A DNA stretch of 64,000 nucleotides. It comes from Pseudomonas sp. PICF141. Lineage in GTDB: Bacteria > Pseudomonadota > Gammaproteobacteria > Pseudomonadales > Pseudomonadaceae. The position numbers and the translations under genes are program-made. The notes beneath the pieces are model-generated. The model did no database searches. It was not told the DNA's origin and saw nothing but the letters and a program-made list of their open reading frames with translations. This document shows, in pieces, positions 47,814 through 56,179 of this stretch. Positions within the stretch are counted from its first letter, which is position 1, and every line of letters begins with the position of its first letter. Location of the stretch: contig NZ_MUNM01000066.1 of NCBI RefSeq assembly GCF_002286815.1, positions 26,717 to 90,716 of the forward strand. The letters are read 5' to 3'.

Positions 47814-50468
47814 TCAGGCGAACTCGCACATCACGCTGGCGTTACCGTCGAGCGTTGCGTGAACACGCTTGAGGCTTTCGCCGGTGGCCATCGCATCGAG
47901 CAAACGGTCGGCCACCAGCGGCAGCACGTGCAGATCCAGCAAGTGGTCGATCAGGCGTGCGCCGCTATCGCTTTGGGTGCAGCGCTCGGCCAGGTGATCG
48001 ACGAGGTCCTGGGAGTAAGTGAAGTCGAGCTGACGACGGTTCAGGCGCTCGCCCAAACGACCCAGTTTGATTTCGATCAGCTCGCGCAGCACCGGGCCAC
48101 CGACCGGGTAGTAAGGCACCACGCGCATCCGTGCCAGCAGCGCCGGTTTGAAGTGCTTGCTGAGCACCGGGCGAATGGTTTCTTCCAGGACTTCGGCGGT
48201 GGGCCGCGCACCGTTTTCGCAGAGTTGGCTGATGCGGTCGCTGCCCAGGTTCGAGGTCATCAGGATCAGCGTGTTGCGGAAGTCGATCTCGCGCCCTTCC
48301 CCATCGTTGGCCACGCCTTTGTCGAAGATTTGGTAGAACAGGTTGAGCACGTCCGGGTCGGCTTTCTCGACTTCATCGAGCAACACCACCGAATACGGTT
48401 TCTGCCGCACGGCTTCGGTGAGCATGCCGCCCTCGCCGTAACCGACGTAGCCTGGCGGCGCACCGATCAGGCGCGAGACGGTGTGCTTCTCCTGGAACTC
48501 GGACATGTTGATGGTGGTGATGAAGCGGTCGCCGCCGTACAGCAAATCAGCGAGGGCCAGTGCGGTTTCGGTTTTACCAACGCCGCTCGGGCCGACCAGC
48601 AGGAACACGCCAACCGGTGCATCAGGCTTGTTCAGGCCTGCGGCGGTGGCGCGCATCGAACGGTCGAGGGCATGAACCGCTTGCTCCTGACCACGAATGC
48701 GCGTGCGCAGGTCGGTGGCGAAACTCGCAACTTTGGCGTTGTGTTCACGGGCCAGTTGCGCCAACGGCACGCCGGTCCAGGCACTGATCACTTCGGCCAC
48801 CAGGCGCGGGCAGACTTCGAAACTCACCAGACGCTCTTTGACCTGGGCATCGGTCAGGGCGCGGTGGGTTTCATTGAGTGCGGCTTCCAGCGACTCGACG
48901 CTTTGCGCTTCGTCCACGGTCGCTTCAACGGTATCAATCACGGTGCCTTCAGCGTCGTCTTCAACCGTGATGGTCGGTTCGACAGCGGCGGCCTCGCGGG
49001 CCTTGGCCAGTTGCTGACGCAGCTCCAGCAGGCGCTCGGCCAGCTCTTTCTGCTCGGTCCACAGCGTTTCCAGAGCGACCTTTTCATCTTCAGCATCGGC
49101 CAGGCGATCTTCCAGAGCGTCCAGCGCTTCGTGATCGATCAGCAAACCAGCTTCAGCGTCACGGCGCAGGGCCTGACGCTGACGGCCACCTTCGGCCAGT
49201 TCGCCACGCAGGCGTTCCAGGCTTTCCGGAGCCGCGGCGAGGCTGATACGCACGCGGGCGCACGCAGTGTCGAGCACGTCGACAGCTTTGTCTGGCAACT
49301 GACGACCCGCCAGGTAACGGGCCGACAACTCGGCCGCTGCAACCACCGCGTCATCGCGCAGGTAGATGCCGTGGCTCTTCTCATAAACCTGGGCCAGGCC
49401 ACGCAGGATGGTCACCGCTTCGCTGACGGTCGGTTCGTGCAGTTGCACCGGCTGGAAGCGACGGGCCAGGGCCGGGTCTTTCTCGAAGTATTTTTTGTAC
49501 TCCGCCCAGGTGGTGGCGGCGATGGTGCGCAACTCGCCACGGGCCAAGGCCGGTTTCAACAGGTTCGCCGCGTCGGAGCCGCCGGCATTGCCGCCCGCGC
49601 CGATCAGGGTGTGGGCTTCGTCGATGAACAGGATGATCGGTTTCGGCGAAGCTTTGACTTCGTCGATCACGCCTTTGAGGCGACGTTCGAATTCACCTTT
49701 GACGCTGGCACCGGCCTGCAACAGACCCATGTCCAGCGACAGCAACTCGACGCCTTTCAAGACTTGCGGCACTTCACCGGCCGCAATGCGCGAGGCCAGG
49801 CCTTCGACGATCGCGGTTTTGCCAACGCCGGCTTCACCGACCACGATCGGGTTGTTCTTGCGCCGACGGGCGAGGATGTCGACCATCTGTCGAATCGCGC
49901 CATCGCGGCACAACACCGGGTCGAGTTTGCCGTCGCGGGCTTGTTGGGTCAGGTTGTGGGTGAAGCGCTGCAGCAGCGATTCGCCGGGCACAGCGGGCTT
50001 ACCGGTAGCCGGTTGCTCTTTCTGCGACAGGGCGAATTCTTTCAGGCGCTCGATGTTCAGCTTGGCCAGCAACGACTGGTAACGGCTGCCCGCATAGCGC
50101 ATCGGGTTGCGCAACAACGCGAGGATCAACGCGGCTTGCTCGACCTGGCTCTGGCCCAGTTCGAGGTTGGCCACCAGCAAGGCGTCTTGCAGCCACTGCA
50201 CCAGTTCCGGGGCGAACACCGGGTTGCGCGAGGCGCTGTGCTCGACCCGTGATTGCAGCGCGGCGCTCAGCTCGCCGGCGTCCACTTCGGCATCCTGCAA
50301 CGCGCGGGCGAGCAGGCCTTGCGGGCGTTCCAGCAAGCCCAGCAGCAAGTCTTCGACGAGGATCTTGCTGCCGCCACGGGCGACGCAGCGTTCGGCAGAA
50401 CTTTCCAGGTCACGACGGGTTTCGGCGTCCAGCGCCTGGATCAGTTGTTGCAGGTCTACGTTGATCAT
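47814..50468 (-). CDS. clpV: T6SS sheath-recycling ATPase ClpV (TssH)
   Basis: 884 aa AAA+ unfoldase that removes contracted TssB/TssC sheath. N-domain (LIQALDAETRRDLESSAERCVARGG), first ATPase site GEAGVGKTAIVEGLA with Walker B ILFIDEAHTLIGAGG, middle coiled coil, second ATPase site GPSGVGKTETALALADLLYGG, and the VILLDEVEKA-type box (VVLLDEVEKADPDVL). Length and ClpV-type N-domain distinguish it from ClpB. Confidence 0.97.
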   Translation of the reverse strand: MINVDLQQLIQALDAETRRDLESSAERCVARGGSKILVEDLLLGLLERPQGLLARALQDAEVDAGELSAALQSRVEHSASRNPVFAPELVQWLQDALLVANLELGQSQVEQAALILALLRNPMRYAGSRYQSLLAKLNIERLKEFALSQKEQPATGKPAVPGESLLQRFTHNLTQQARDGKLDPVLCRDGAIRQMVDILARRRKNNPIVVGEAGVGKTAIVEGLASRIAAGEVPQVLKGVELLSLDMGLLQAGASVKGEFERRLKGVIDEVKASPKPIILFIDEAHTLIGAGGNAGGSDAANLLKPALARGELRTIAATTWAEYKKYFEKDPALARRFQPVQLHEPTVSEAVTILRGLAQVYEKSHGIYLRDDAVVAAAELSARYLAGRQLPDKAVDVLDTACARVRISLAAAPESLERLRGELAEGGRQRQALRRDAEAGLLIDHEALDALEDRLADAEDEKVALETLWTEQKELAERLLELRQQLAKAREAAAVEPTITVEDDAEGTVIDTVEATVDEAQSVESLEAALNETHRALTDAQVKERLVSFEVCPRLVAEVISAWTGVPLAQLAREHNAKVASFATDLRTRIRGQEQAVHALDRSMRATAAGLNKPDAPVGVFLLVGPSGVGKTETALALADLLYGGDRFITTINMSEFQEKHTVSRLIGAPPGYVGYGEGGMLTEAVRQKPYSVVLLDEVEKADPDVLNLFYQIFDKGVANDGEGREIDFRNTLILMTSNLGSDRISQLCENGARPTAEVLEETIRPVLSKHFKPALLARMRVVPYYPVGGPVLRELIEIKLGRLGERLNRRQLDFTYSQDLVDHLAERCTQSDSGARLIDHLLDLHVLPLVADRLLDAMATGESLKRVHATLDGNASVMCEFA

Positions 50469-50481
50469 GTGTCATCTGTCC

Positions 50482-51489
50482 TTAATGAATTTTGCTGCCC
50501 AGGGTCACCACGCCATCCGCTTTTTCGCGGCCCAGCCAACTGGTCCACCCCAGGCGACAGGCGTTCTGCTCACCGATGCGCAGTTCGCGGATTTCTTCCT
50601 GGCGCAGCACCAGGCGAATGTCGTAATCGAGCGGGTCACGCAGGGTGAACCGCACCAGCGCACACAGCGGCTGGTAGCCGAAACCGATCGGCAGGAATTC
50701 GTGAAAGCGTTGCCAGTCGAGCTCGCGGATGTGAATGCGGAATTTGCCGCTGCGATCGCGCACGTGCTCGCCCAGCACCAGGTCTTCGCCGAGCATGCTA
50801 TTGGCGCGGCCCAGGCGATTGCGCTGCTCGTCGAGGATCTCGACGCGGCGCTCGATGCACTGCTCGATGGTCAGTTCGGCGTGCTTGAAGTAATAGCGCA
50901 GCACCGCTTCGATCAGCGCCGCCGAGTGCGCTCGCAAGCTGAGCAGGCCGAGGTATGGCAGCAGGCGTTTCCAGTTCAGTTCCTGGGCCTTGCGGATCTC
51001 TTCGCCACCGAGGCCGATCAACGCAAACAGCTGCGCCGAAAACGGATCGAGCGCGCCGCTCTGGAAGCTGGCGCGGTAGCGGTACTTGCGCCAGATCGGC
51101 AGCATCAGCCGTTGCAGGCGATGGTGGAACAGGTCGAGGAAATTGCGGGTCGGGTTGCCGTCTTCGCTGTCGCCCAGGGCCTGTTCGCCGTAGAACGCCG
51201 GCAACGGCGAACCGGAACCGACCAGGCCGATCAGGTTGAAACGCAGGCGCGCGCGCATCTGCCCGTGCTCTTCGAAAAACTCCACGCGATCGACGTCGCT
51301 GCCAGGGAAACCCAGGCTCGGGTTGGCCTGGAATTCCAGCTGGTCGTACAGGTCGTCTTCGCTCAGGCAGGGGTGCGCCTCGCGCAGCCGGTCAATCACC
51401 AGCAGCACGGCCTGAAACAGCGAGTACTCGCGTATAACCCGGGTCAACCCGCTTAAAGCAGGGGTTGCAGACCCATACGTGGTGTCCAT
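50482..51489 (-). CDS. tssG: T6SS baseplate subunit TssG
   Basis: 335 aa, TssG/ImpH/VasB family: FQAVLLVIDRLREAHP at the start, FEEHGQMRARLRFNLIGLVGSGSPLPAFYGEQ and NFLDLFHHRLQRLMLPIWRKYRYR. Its start overlaps the end of tssF by 37 bp, common in T6SS operons. Forms the wedge of the baseplate with TssF. Confidence 0.95.
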   Translation of the reverse strand: MDTTYGSATPALSGLTRVIREYSLFQAVLLVIDRLREAHPCLSEDDLYDQLEFQANPSLGFPGSDVDRVEFFEEHGQMRARLRFNLIGLVGSGSPLPAFYGEQALGDSEDGNPTRNFLDLFHHRLQRLMLPIWRKYRYRASFQSGALDPFSAQLFALIGLGGEEIRKAQELNWKRLLPYLGLLSLRAHSAALIEAVLRYYFKHAELTIEQCIERRVEILDEQRNRLGRANSMLGEDLVLGEHVRDRSGKFRIHIRELDWQRFHEFLPIGFGYQPLCALVRFTLRDPLDYDIRLVLRQEEIRELRIGEQNACRLGWTSWLGREKADGVVTLGSKIH

Positions 51490-53240
51490 TGGTACACCTC
51501 TCCCTGTGTGCTTTTTACCCGCAACTCGTGATACGAATTGAGGCTGGCGTAAAGCGCGAAAAACTCGTTAAGAACCGAAGCAAACACGAACAGGTCGCCC
51601 TCGCCGATATACCCTTCCGGGTCGATGGTCAGCTCGGTGCGCAATCCGCGAACCGGCAATCCTCGGTGCAATCTGTCGACGTGCTGGTGCTTGATCGACT
51701 TGAGCCCGCCCAGCAGGCGCTTGCTGACTTTTTCTGCGTGTTGGTCGTAGTAGCGCGGCAGGTCGTAGGTTTCGAGAATCACCTTCAGCGCATTGACGTC
51801 GGCCAGCGACAGATAGTTGAGCGACATGTTGCTGATCAGCTTCCAGAGGAAGTCGCGGTTCAGCGGTGGCGCGAAGCTCGAAGTGGCCGGCGTGATGTTG
51901 CGAAAGCTCAAAAACTCCGGGGTTTCTTCGCAGGCCTTGCAGATGTCACCGAGCTTGAGCTTGCGCGGCAGGTTCTGGTTGGTGCACATCAGCTCGATCG
52001 ACAGGGTTTCGTGGGCTTCGGTGTGACGGATGCCGAAGCTCAGGTAGGTGTCGAGGCCGCCGTGCAACAAGGACGAACGCTGGCGAATGCTGTAATGCGG
52101 ACGGCTGGTGGGCACATCGAAACTCGGGTCGTGCTCGAAGGATTCGAACGGCACGTACGCTTGATAACCGAGGCCTCCGGGCTTCCAGCCAGTCACGGTT
52201 TCCACCGAGAACACACCGCAGTTTTCCAGATCGTATTCAGCCGGCAGCAGCAGGTATTCGTCCTGCTTGCCGTCGAGGCGAATCGGCAGCGCATCGTGTT
52301 TGAACAGGTTAACGATCGGCGTGCAGTAGAGCTTCACGTTGTCCAGCGTCGGACGCATGCGCATGATGCCGCTCTTGCGAATGTCGAAACGCAATTCGAG
52401 GCCGCGCATTTGCTTGAGCGTGTCCTCCGGCAATGCCTTGAGCAGGTCCAGACCGTTGATATCGACGAACAGGAACTTGTCCTGGAAGGCGAAATATTCC
52501 TGCAGGTAGCGGTAGCCGCGGAAGGTGTTCAGCGGATAGGGGATCAACGCTTCTTCTTCGGCAAAACCCACCGGCTGCACGCGGTCGCCCGGCATCTTGA
52601 ACGCCATCGGCTGACCGCTCACACCGTTGACAGGCTTGCCGGCGCCGTCCAGCGGAATCAGCTCGATGCCTTCAAGGTTGCGCAACAGGCTCAGGTAAAG
52701 CATCTGGCTGATATAGCGCTCACCGGCGAAGTGCAGGCGCAGACGACTCAGCTCCAGTTCGCCGAGATGGCCATCGGCGCTCATCTCCAGGCGCAGGCTC
52801 AATAGCGAACCGTCGCCCTTCACCGAGTAATTCAGCGCGGCCAGATCCAGCGGCAACACCTCGGTCGGGTAGCACGTACGGAAACGGCAACGCACGTCAT
52901 CGACCGGCACGCTCTCCACCGGCGTATCACGCTCGACCATCAATGCCGGCCCGGAACGCTTCAACGGGTCGAACTGCAAGATGCTGAACGCCGGCAGCGG
53001 CCGCATGTAGTTGGGCCACAGCAGGTGCATCAGCGAGTGGCTCAGCTCCGGCAACTCGTCGTCGAGCTTCTGGCGCAGGCGACCGGTGAGGAATGCAAAG
53101 CCCTCCAGCAACCGCTCCACATCCGGATCCCGCCCGGCTTGCCCGAGGAAAGGCGCCAACGCCGGGCTACGCTCGGCGAAACGACGACCTAACTGGCGAA
53201 GTGCGGTGAGTTCGCTTTGGTAGTAGTGGTTAAAGGACAT
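51453..53240 (-). CDS. tssF: T6SS baseplate subunit TssF
   Basis: 595 aa, TssF/ImpG/VasA family; start MSFNHYYQSELTALRQLGRRFAERSPALAPFLGQAGRDPDVERLLEGFAFLTGRLRQKLDDELPEL is highly characteristic. Immediately followed by tssG with overlap. Upstream, 124 bp separate it from the inserted PAAR-DUF6402 cassette; in HSI-2 it would directly follow tssE. Confidence 0.97.
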   Translation of the reverse strand: MSFNHYYQSELTALRQLGRRFAERSPALAPFLGQAGRDPDVERLLEGFAFLTGRLRQKLDDELPELSHSLMHLLWPNYMRPLPAFSILQFDPLKRSGPALMVERDTPVESVPVDDVRCRFRTCYPTEVLPLDLAALNYSVKGDGSLLSLRLEMSADGHLGELELSRLRLHFAGERYISQMLYLSLLRNLEGIELIPLDGAGKPVNGVSGQPMAFKMPGDRVQPVGFAEEEALIPYPLNTFRGYRYLQEYFAFQDKFLFVDINGLDLLKALPEDTLKQMRGLELRFDIRKSGIMRMRPTLDNVKLYCTPIVNLFKHDALPIRLDGKQDEYLLLPAEYDLENCGVFSVETVTGWKPGGLGYQAYVPFESFEHDPSFDVPTSRPHYSIRQRSSLLHGGLDTYLSFGIRHTEAHETLSIELMCTNQNLPRKLKLGDICKACEETPEFLSFRNITPATSSFAPPLNRDFLWKLISNMSLNYLSLADVNALKVILETYDLPRYYDQHAEKVSKRLLGGLKSIKHQHVDRLHRGLPVRGLRTELTIDPEGYIGEGDLFVFASVLNEFFALYASLNSYHELRVKSTQGEVYQWTPRMGLQPLL

Positions 53241-53364
53241 GGGTTAGCTGCCTGGTAGTGGAACTCATGAAAAACTGCCCTGTGTATTACGCTCAATGCC
53301 CGACTGGATCATTGGATGGCGCCTGCAGGTTGGCTTGGCCTGGCGTAACGGCTTATGCGGGGGC

Positions 53365-53802
53365 TCAATTTTCAAGATGTACATAAGGGGTATTACTGAT
53401 AAACATATTTAGCCAATGCGACTCCCACTGGGGCATGGCGATATCGAAAGTTTTTTGGGCTCGATTAAAATATATCCACGCAATGCCGACAGTGGAGTCA
53501 TCTTCAGTCACCCTCATATCCAGCGATTGAGTGTCATACAAAGGTGTACGGTAAACCTCTTGTGGATGTTGCCTATCGATTACTCTCAAGTAAGCCATTC
53601 CACCAAGCGTGAAAATCTTCCCAACCCTTACGTTTTCCAAAATATACCGACCGGAAGGACTGACTACTGTTGAACTGGCTGGATAGTTTCGCATCGTAGT
53701 GACAACAAAAAACAACAACACAGATAGCGTCACGAGCAACACTGCCATTCGGCAGGTGTATTTCCTGTACTTATTAAAAAACAAATCACTTAACTCGGCC
53801 AT
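53365..53802 (-). CDS. Small inner-membrane protein, paralogue of the upstream gene, possible immunity protein
   Basis: 145 aa with one N-terminal membrane helix (MAVLLVTLSVLLFFVVTTM) and a soluble, probably periplasmic remainder. Shares a pattern with the 141-aa product of the preceding gene: YLRVIDRQHP...YRTPLYDTQSLDMRV against YLRITDQDAP...YRSPLYPTRLLEMQV, and both end near FISNTPYV or FVSNTPYV. Its ATG overlaps the upstream stop by one base (TAATG). As last gene of an inserted PAAR-effector cassette it is probably an immunity protein. No known family name. Confidence 0.65.
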   Translation of the reverse strand: MAELSDLFFNKYRKYTCRMAVLLVTLSVLLFFVVTTMRNYPASSTVVSPSGRYILENVRVGKIFTLGGMAYLRVIDRQHPQEVYRTPLYDTQSLDMRVTEDDSTVGIAWIYFNRAQKTFDIAMPQWESHWLNMFISNTPYVHLEN

Positions 53803-54227
53803 TATTTTTCACTCTCACTCGATGGCTCTACAACGTACGGTGTATTACTCACAAAATAATTCATCCTGTAGTCTTCCCATCGCTGAGCATGAAAAATGAA
53901 TTTTTTCTCGGAGGTCAGAAATTCGACATTAGGAATACTTAACTTCCCCGTAGCTTCATTTACCTGCATTTCCAGAAGCCTCGTTGGGTATAGCGGGCTT
54001 CGATAGGTATACTTAGGCGCGTCTTGATCCGTAATTCGCAGATAGGAAAGGGCTTCTCCGGAAAACAAGGAAGGAAAGGGTACACGCTCCACGATGTACT
54101 GCCTTGAATAACTCAATTCGATAATATCTGGACGCCGCTGAGACAGATTATCGACAAACGAATAAAAAGATAACACCCCGACCATCAGGGACATTAGTAA
54201 CATCAGACATGTAATTACCGAACGCAT
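53802..54227 (-). CDS. Small inner-membrane protein, probable immunity protein
   Basis: 141 aa. N-terminal membrane helix (VITCLMLLMSLMVGVLSFYSF) that may be an uncleaved signal, then the domain shared with the downstream paralogue (ELSYSRQYIVERVPFPSLFSGEALSYLRI...RWEDYRMNYFVSNTPYV). The ATG follows the stop of the DUF6402 gene with no gap. The position just behind a putative effector and the exported topology favour an immunity role. Confidence 0.65.
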   Translation of the reverse strand: MRSVITCLMLLMSLMVGVLSFYSFVDNLSQRRPDIIELSYSRQYIVERVPFPSLFSGEALSYLRITDQDAPKYTYRSPLYPTRLLEMQVNEATGKLSIPNVEFLTSEKKFIFHAQRWEDYRMNYFVSNTPYVVEPSSESEK

Positions 54228-55157
54228 TTACTCGACTACCTTGATCAGAGTAGGCGTTACACCTTCATACAGTACGTCGGAGTACACAATAAAATCTCCA
54301 CCTTTGCCGTGCTTTGTTCGGTAGTCGGAAAAATCACTATTTTGTATCAGGTGATAACGTTTGCCGTCGATATCCTTGAATATGGCCTGCACGTCTTCGC
54401 CACGCAATGCGGCAGTTCTGGCCATTTCTGCCTTCCCTATTGCCGAAAAAAAATTTGAGCCATTTCCTGTTACTGGATCTGCTACACCATCATAGTTCCA
54501 ATACCCTAAAGGCTGACTGAATCGGTTACCTACATCGCTAAAATCGTAACTATCATCGATATAGAACCCTAAACGATTCACCAAAAAACTGATTTTTCTT
54601 GAAGCGAGAATAACTTCGCCCTCAGCAATCACTCTCATATTGAAGTTCGCAAGGGCGCCTCTAAGTTCATCCAGCAGAAAAATATTGGCGTTTGGCGTCT
54701 GAACAGCAATTGTATTGGTATATCCAAACTTCTCGGCTTCTCTAGCGCTTGTAAATTTTATTTTGTAGGCACCGTCGACCTTGCCTTCAAACTTACCCTG
54801 GAAATTCTCGCGCATTCTAACCAATGCATTTGGACTGTTCCATTTTGCCTTTAACTCACTGAATACTTCATTGGCGCGCTTAAATTTTAAGACCCAAGCC
54901 ATTTTAACAATTGAGCTTTCTACATACGGATCCAGCGGTTCTTTTTTATGATCTTTGGTAAGTTCATCCATCCCACCATCTTCAGTTGCCCATGGATTGC
55001 CTTTAAACCAATAGCGCATCAATCCGGCAGCTACTGGCCAGTTCATCTTATCCATCGCCCCAGGGATGTCCGAAACTCCAAATTTACGCACAGTTGCCGT
55101 CTGCCCGGTCTTATTGCTCGCCGGCGAAAGTGTTGCAGTCACTGTTGTATTTGCCAT
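54228..55157 (-). CDS. DUF6402 family protein, putative T6SS effector
   Basis: 309 aa, no signal peptide. Contains VRKFGVSDIPGAMDKMNWPVAAGLMRYWFKGNPW and DPYVESSIVKMAWVLKFKRANEVFSELK, which I recognise as the DUF6402 signature seen in T6SS neighbourhoods. The middle has VGNRFSQPLGYWNYDGV and the end KGGDFIVYSDVLYEGVTPTL. Enzyme activity unknown. It lies 67 bp after a PAAR gene and is directly followed by two paralogous membrane proteins, the usual order tip-effector-immunity. AT-richer than the flanking tss genes. Confidence 0.7.
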   Translation of the reverse strand: MANTTVTATLSPASNKTGQTATVRKFGVSDIPGAMDKMNWPVAAGLMRYWFKGNPWATEDGGMDELTKDHKKEPLDPYVESSIVKMAWVLKFKRANEVFSELKAKWNSPNALVRMRENFQGKFEGKVDGAYKIKFTSAREAEKFGYTNTIAVQTPNANIFLLDELRGALANFNMRVIAEGEVILASRKISFLVNRLGFYIDDSYDFSDVGNRFSQPLGYWNYDGVADPVTGNGSNFFSAIGKAEMARTAALRGEDVQAIFKDIDGKRYHLIQNSDFSDYRTKHGKGGDFIVYSDVLYEGVTPTLIKVVE

Positions 55158-55224
55158 GTCAACATCCCTGTCATTTTTGCTCGCCTACCCTGCCACTTAC
55201 AGGGTGAGGAGCTATTGTGCATTC

Positions 55225-55749
55225 TCAGGCGATCGCCACTTTTGTTTGCTGTTCAATAATCAGCTCAACGGGCTCGGCAATGTCCGAGTGGATCATCTTT
55301 GTCTTGCCATCGGCACCAGTAACACCGGTCACAATTTTTCCGGAGGCCGTCTTCAGCGTGTACTCGATTCCGGACAGCGGCTTTCCAGTGTCCTGACAGT
55401 TGATTACGAAATGTTCGTTAAATGGCCAACTGAGTTCCACCGGCAACGGCGGCACAAACGGCGCCGGCGAATGCGAATTCCCGATAATCACCGTCCCGGA
55501 CCCGGCCGTAACCTTGTTGCCATGAGTACCGGCTGAGCCCACAGTCGCCGCCGGTTTACCATTGATCAAAACAGTCGTCGCAAGGTCGCCAACCATCGCA
55601 CCACCACACGCCGAGGCATCGCCTTGGCGGGCGGCCGCGAGGCCGTCGAAGAACACGTCGCCGGAACCGGCGGCGATCGGATTGGTGCCGTGGCCGGGGA
55701 GCGGGCAAGCGGTGGGGTCGGATACGCGTGCTGCGGGTTTGCCGGACAT
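55225..55749 (-). CDS. PAAR-domain spike protein with C-terminal extension
   Basis: 174 aa. The PAAR domain occupies residues 1-93: MSGKPAARVSDPTACPLPGHGTNPIAAGSGDVFFDGLAAARQGD...VGSAGTHGNKVTAGSGTVIIG. The conserved His and Cys residues bind zinc at the tip of VgrG. Residues about 100-174 (SGIEYTLKTASGKIVTGVTGADGKTKM) form a beta-rich extension like the transthyretin-type tails that tether effectors. AAGGAG 6 bp before the ATG. Sits 10 bp after tssE and probably carries the DUF6402 protein encoded next. Confidence 0.92.
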   Translation of the reverse strand: MSGKPAARVSDPTACPLPGHGTNPIAAGSGDVFFDGLAAARQGDASACGGAMVGDLATTVLINGKPAATVGSAGTHGNKVTAGSGTVIIGNSHSPAPFVPPLPVELSWPFNEHFVINCQDTGKPLSGIEYTLKTASGKIVTGVTGADGKTKMIHSDIAEPVELIIEQQTKVAIA

Positions 55750-55759
55750 CGGAGTCTCC

Positions 55760-56167
55760 TTAGTTGACCTTCACTTGACCGCTGCCATCCAGGCGCGCGG
55801 CGAAACTGACCTGGCGCTTGAAACCATCAACTTCCAGCAGGCCTTCGATGCTGAAGGACAGGCGAAGCTGATCGTTGTCACGCGGCAGGGAGATGACACG
55901 CACATTGCTCAGGCGTGGCTCGTAGGCTTCGATGAAATTTTCGATGGCCAAACGGGCCTGACTCAGGGAGTCGTGCAGGCTCAGGCGCATGTCATTGAGA
56001 TCGGGTAGCCCGTAATCGGACAGCGTTTGCACGCTGCCCGCACGGGTGCTGAGCATCTTGGCCAGATGGGCAGCCACGGACGCCATGGCGGAGACCTCGC
56101 GGCTCCAGCCGACGCGTTTGTCTGCGTCGCCACCCAGGCGTTCGAAAAGGCTGCCGTATCCAGTCAT
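55760..56167 (-). CDS. tssE: T6SS baseplate subunit TssE
   Basis: 135 aa, gp25-like: LFERLGGDADKRVGW at the N-terminus, AAHLAKMLSTRAGSVQTLSDYGLPDLNDM and the wedge motif IENFIEAYEPRLSNVRV. Lies 12 bp after tssC. It is followed by the PAAR cassette and not by tssF. Confidence 0.95.
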   Translation of the reverse strand: MTGYGSLFERLGGDADKRVGWSREVSAMASVAAHLAKMLSTRAGSVQTLSDYGLPDLNDMRLSLHDSLSQARLAIENFIEAYEPRLSNVRVISLPRDNDQLRLSFSIEGLLEVDGFKRQVSFAARLDGSGQVKVN

Positions 56168-56179
56168 GAGTCGCTCCGC

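Noticed and set aside
47796..50252. 818-codon open frame antisense to clpV
   Set aside because: Same cause; the minus-strand ClpV is complete with both ATPase sites.
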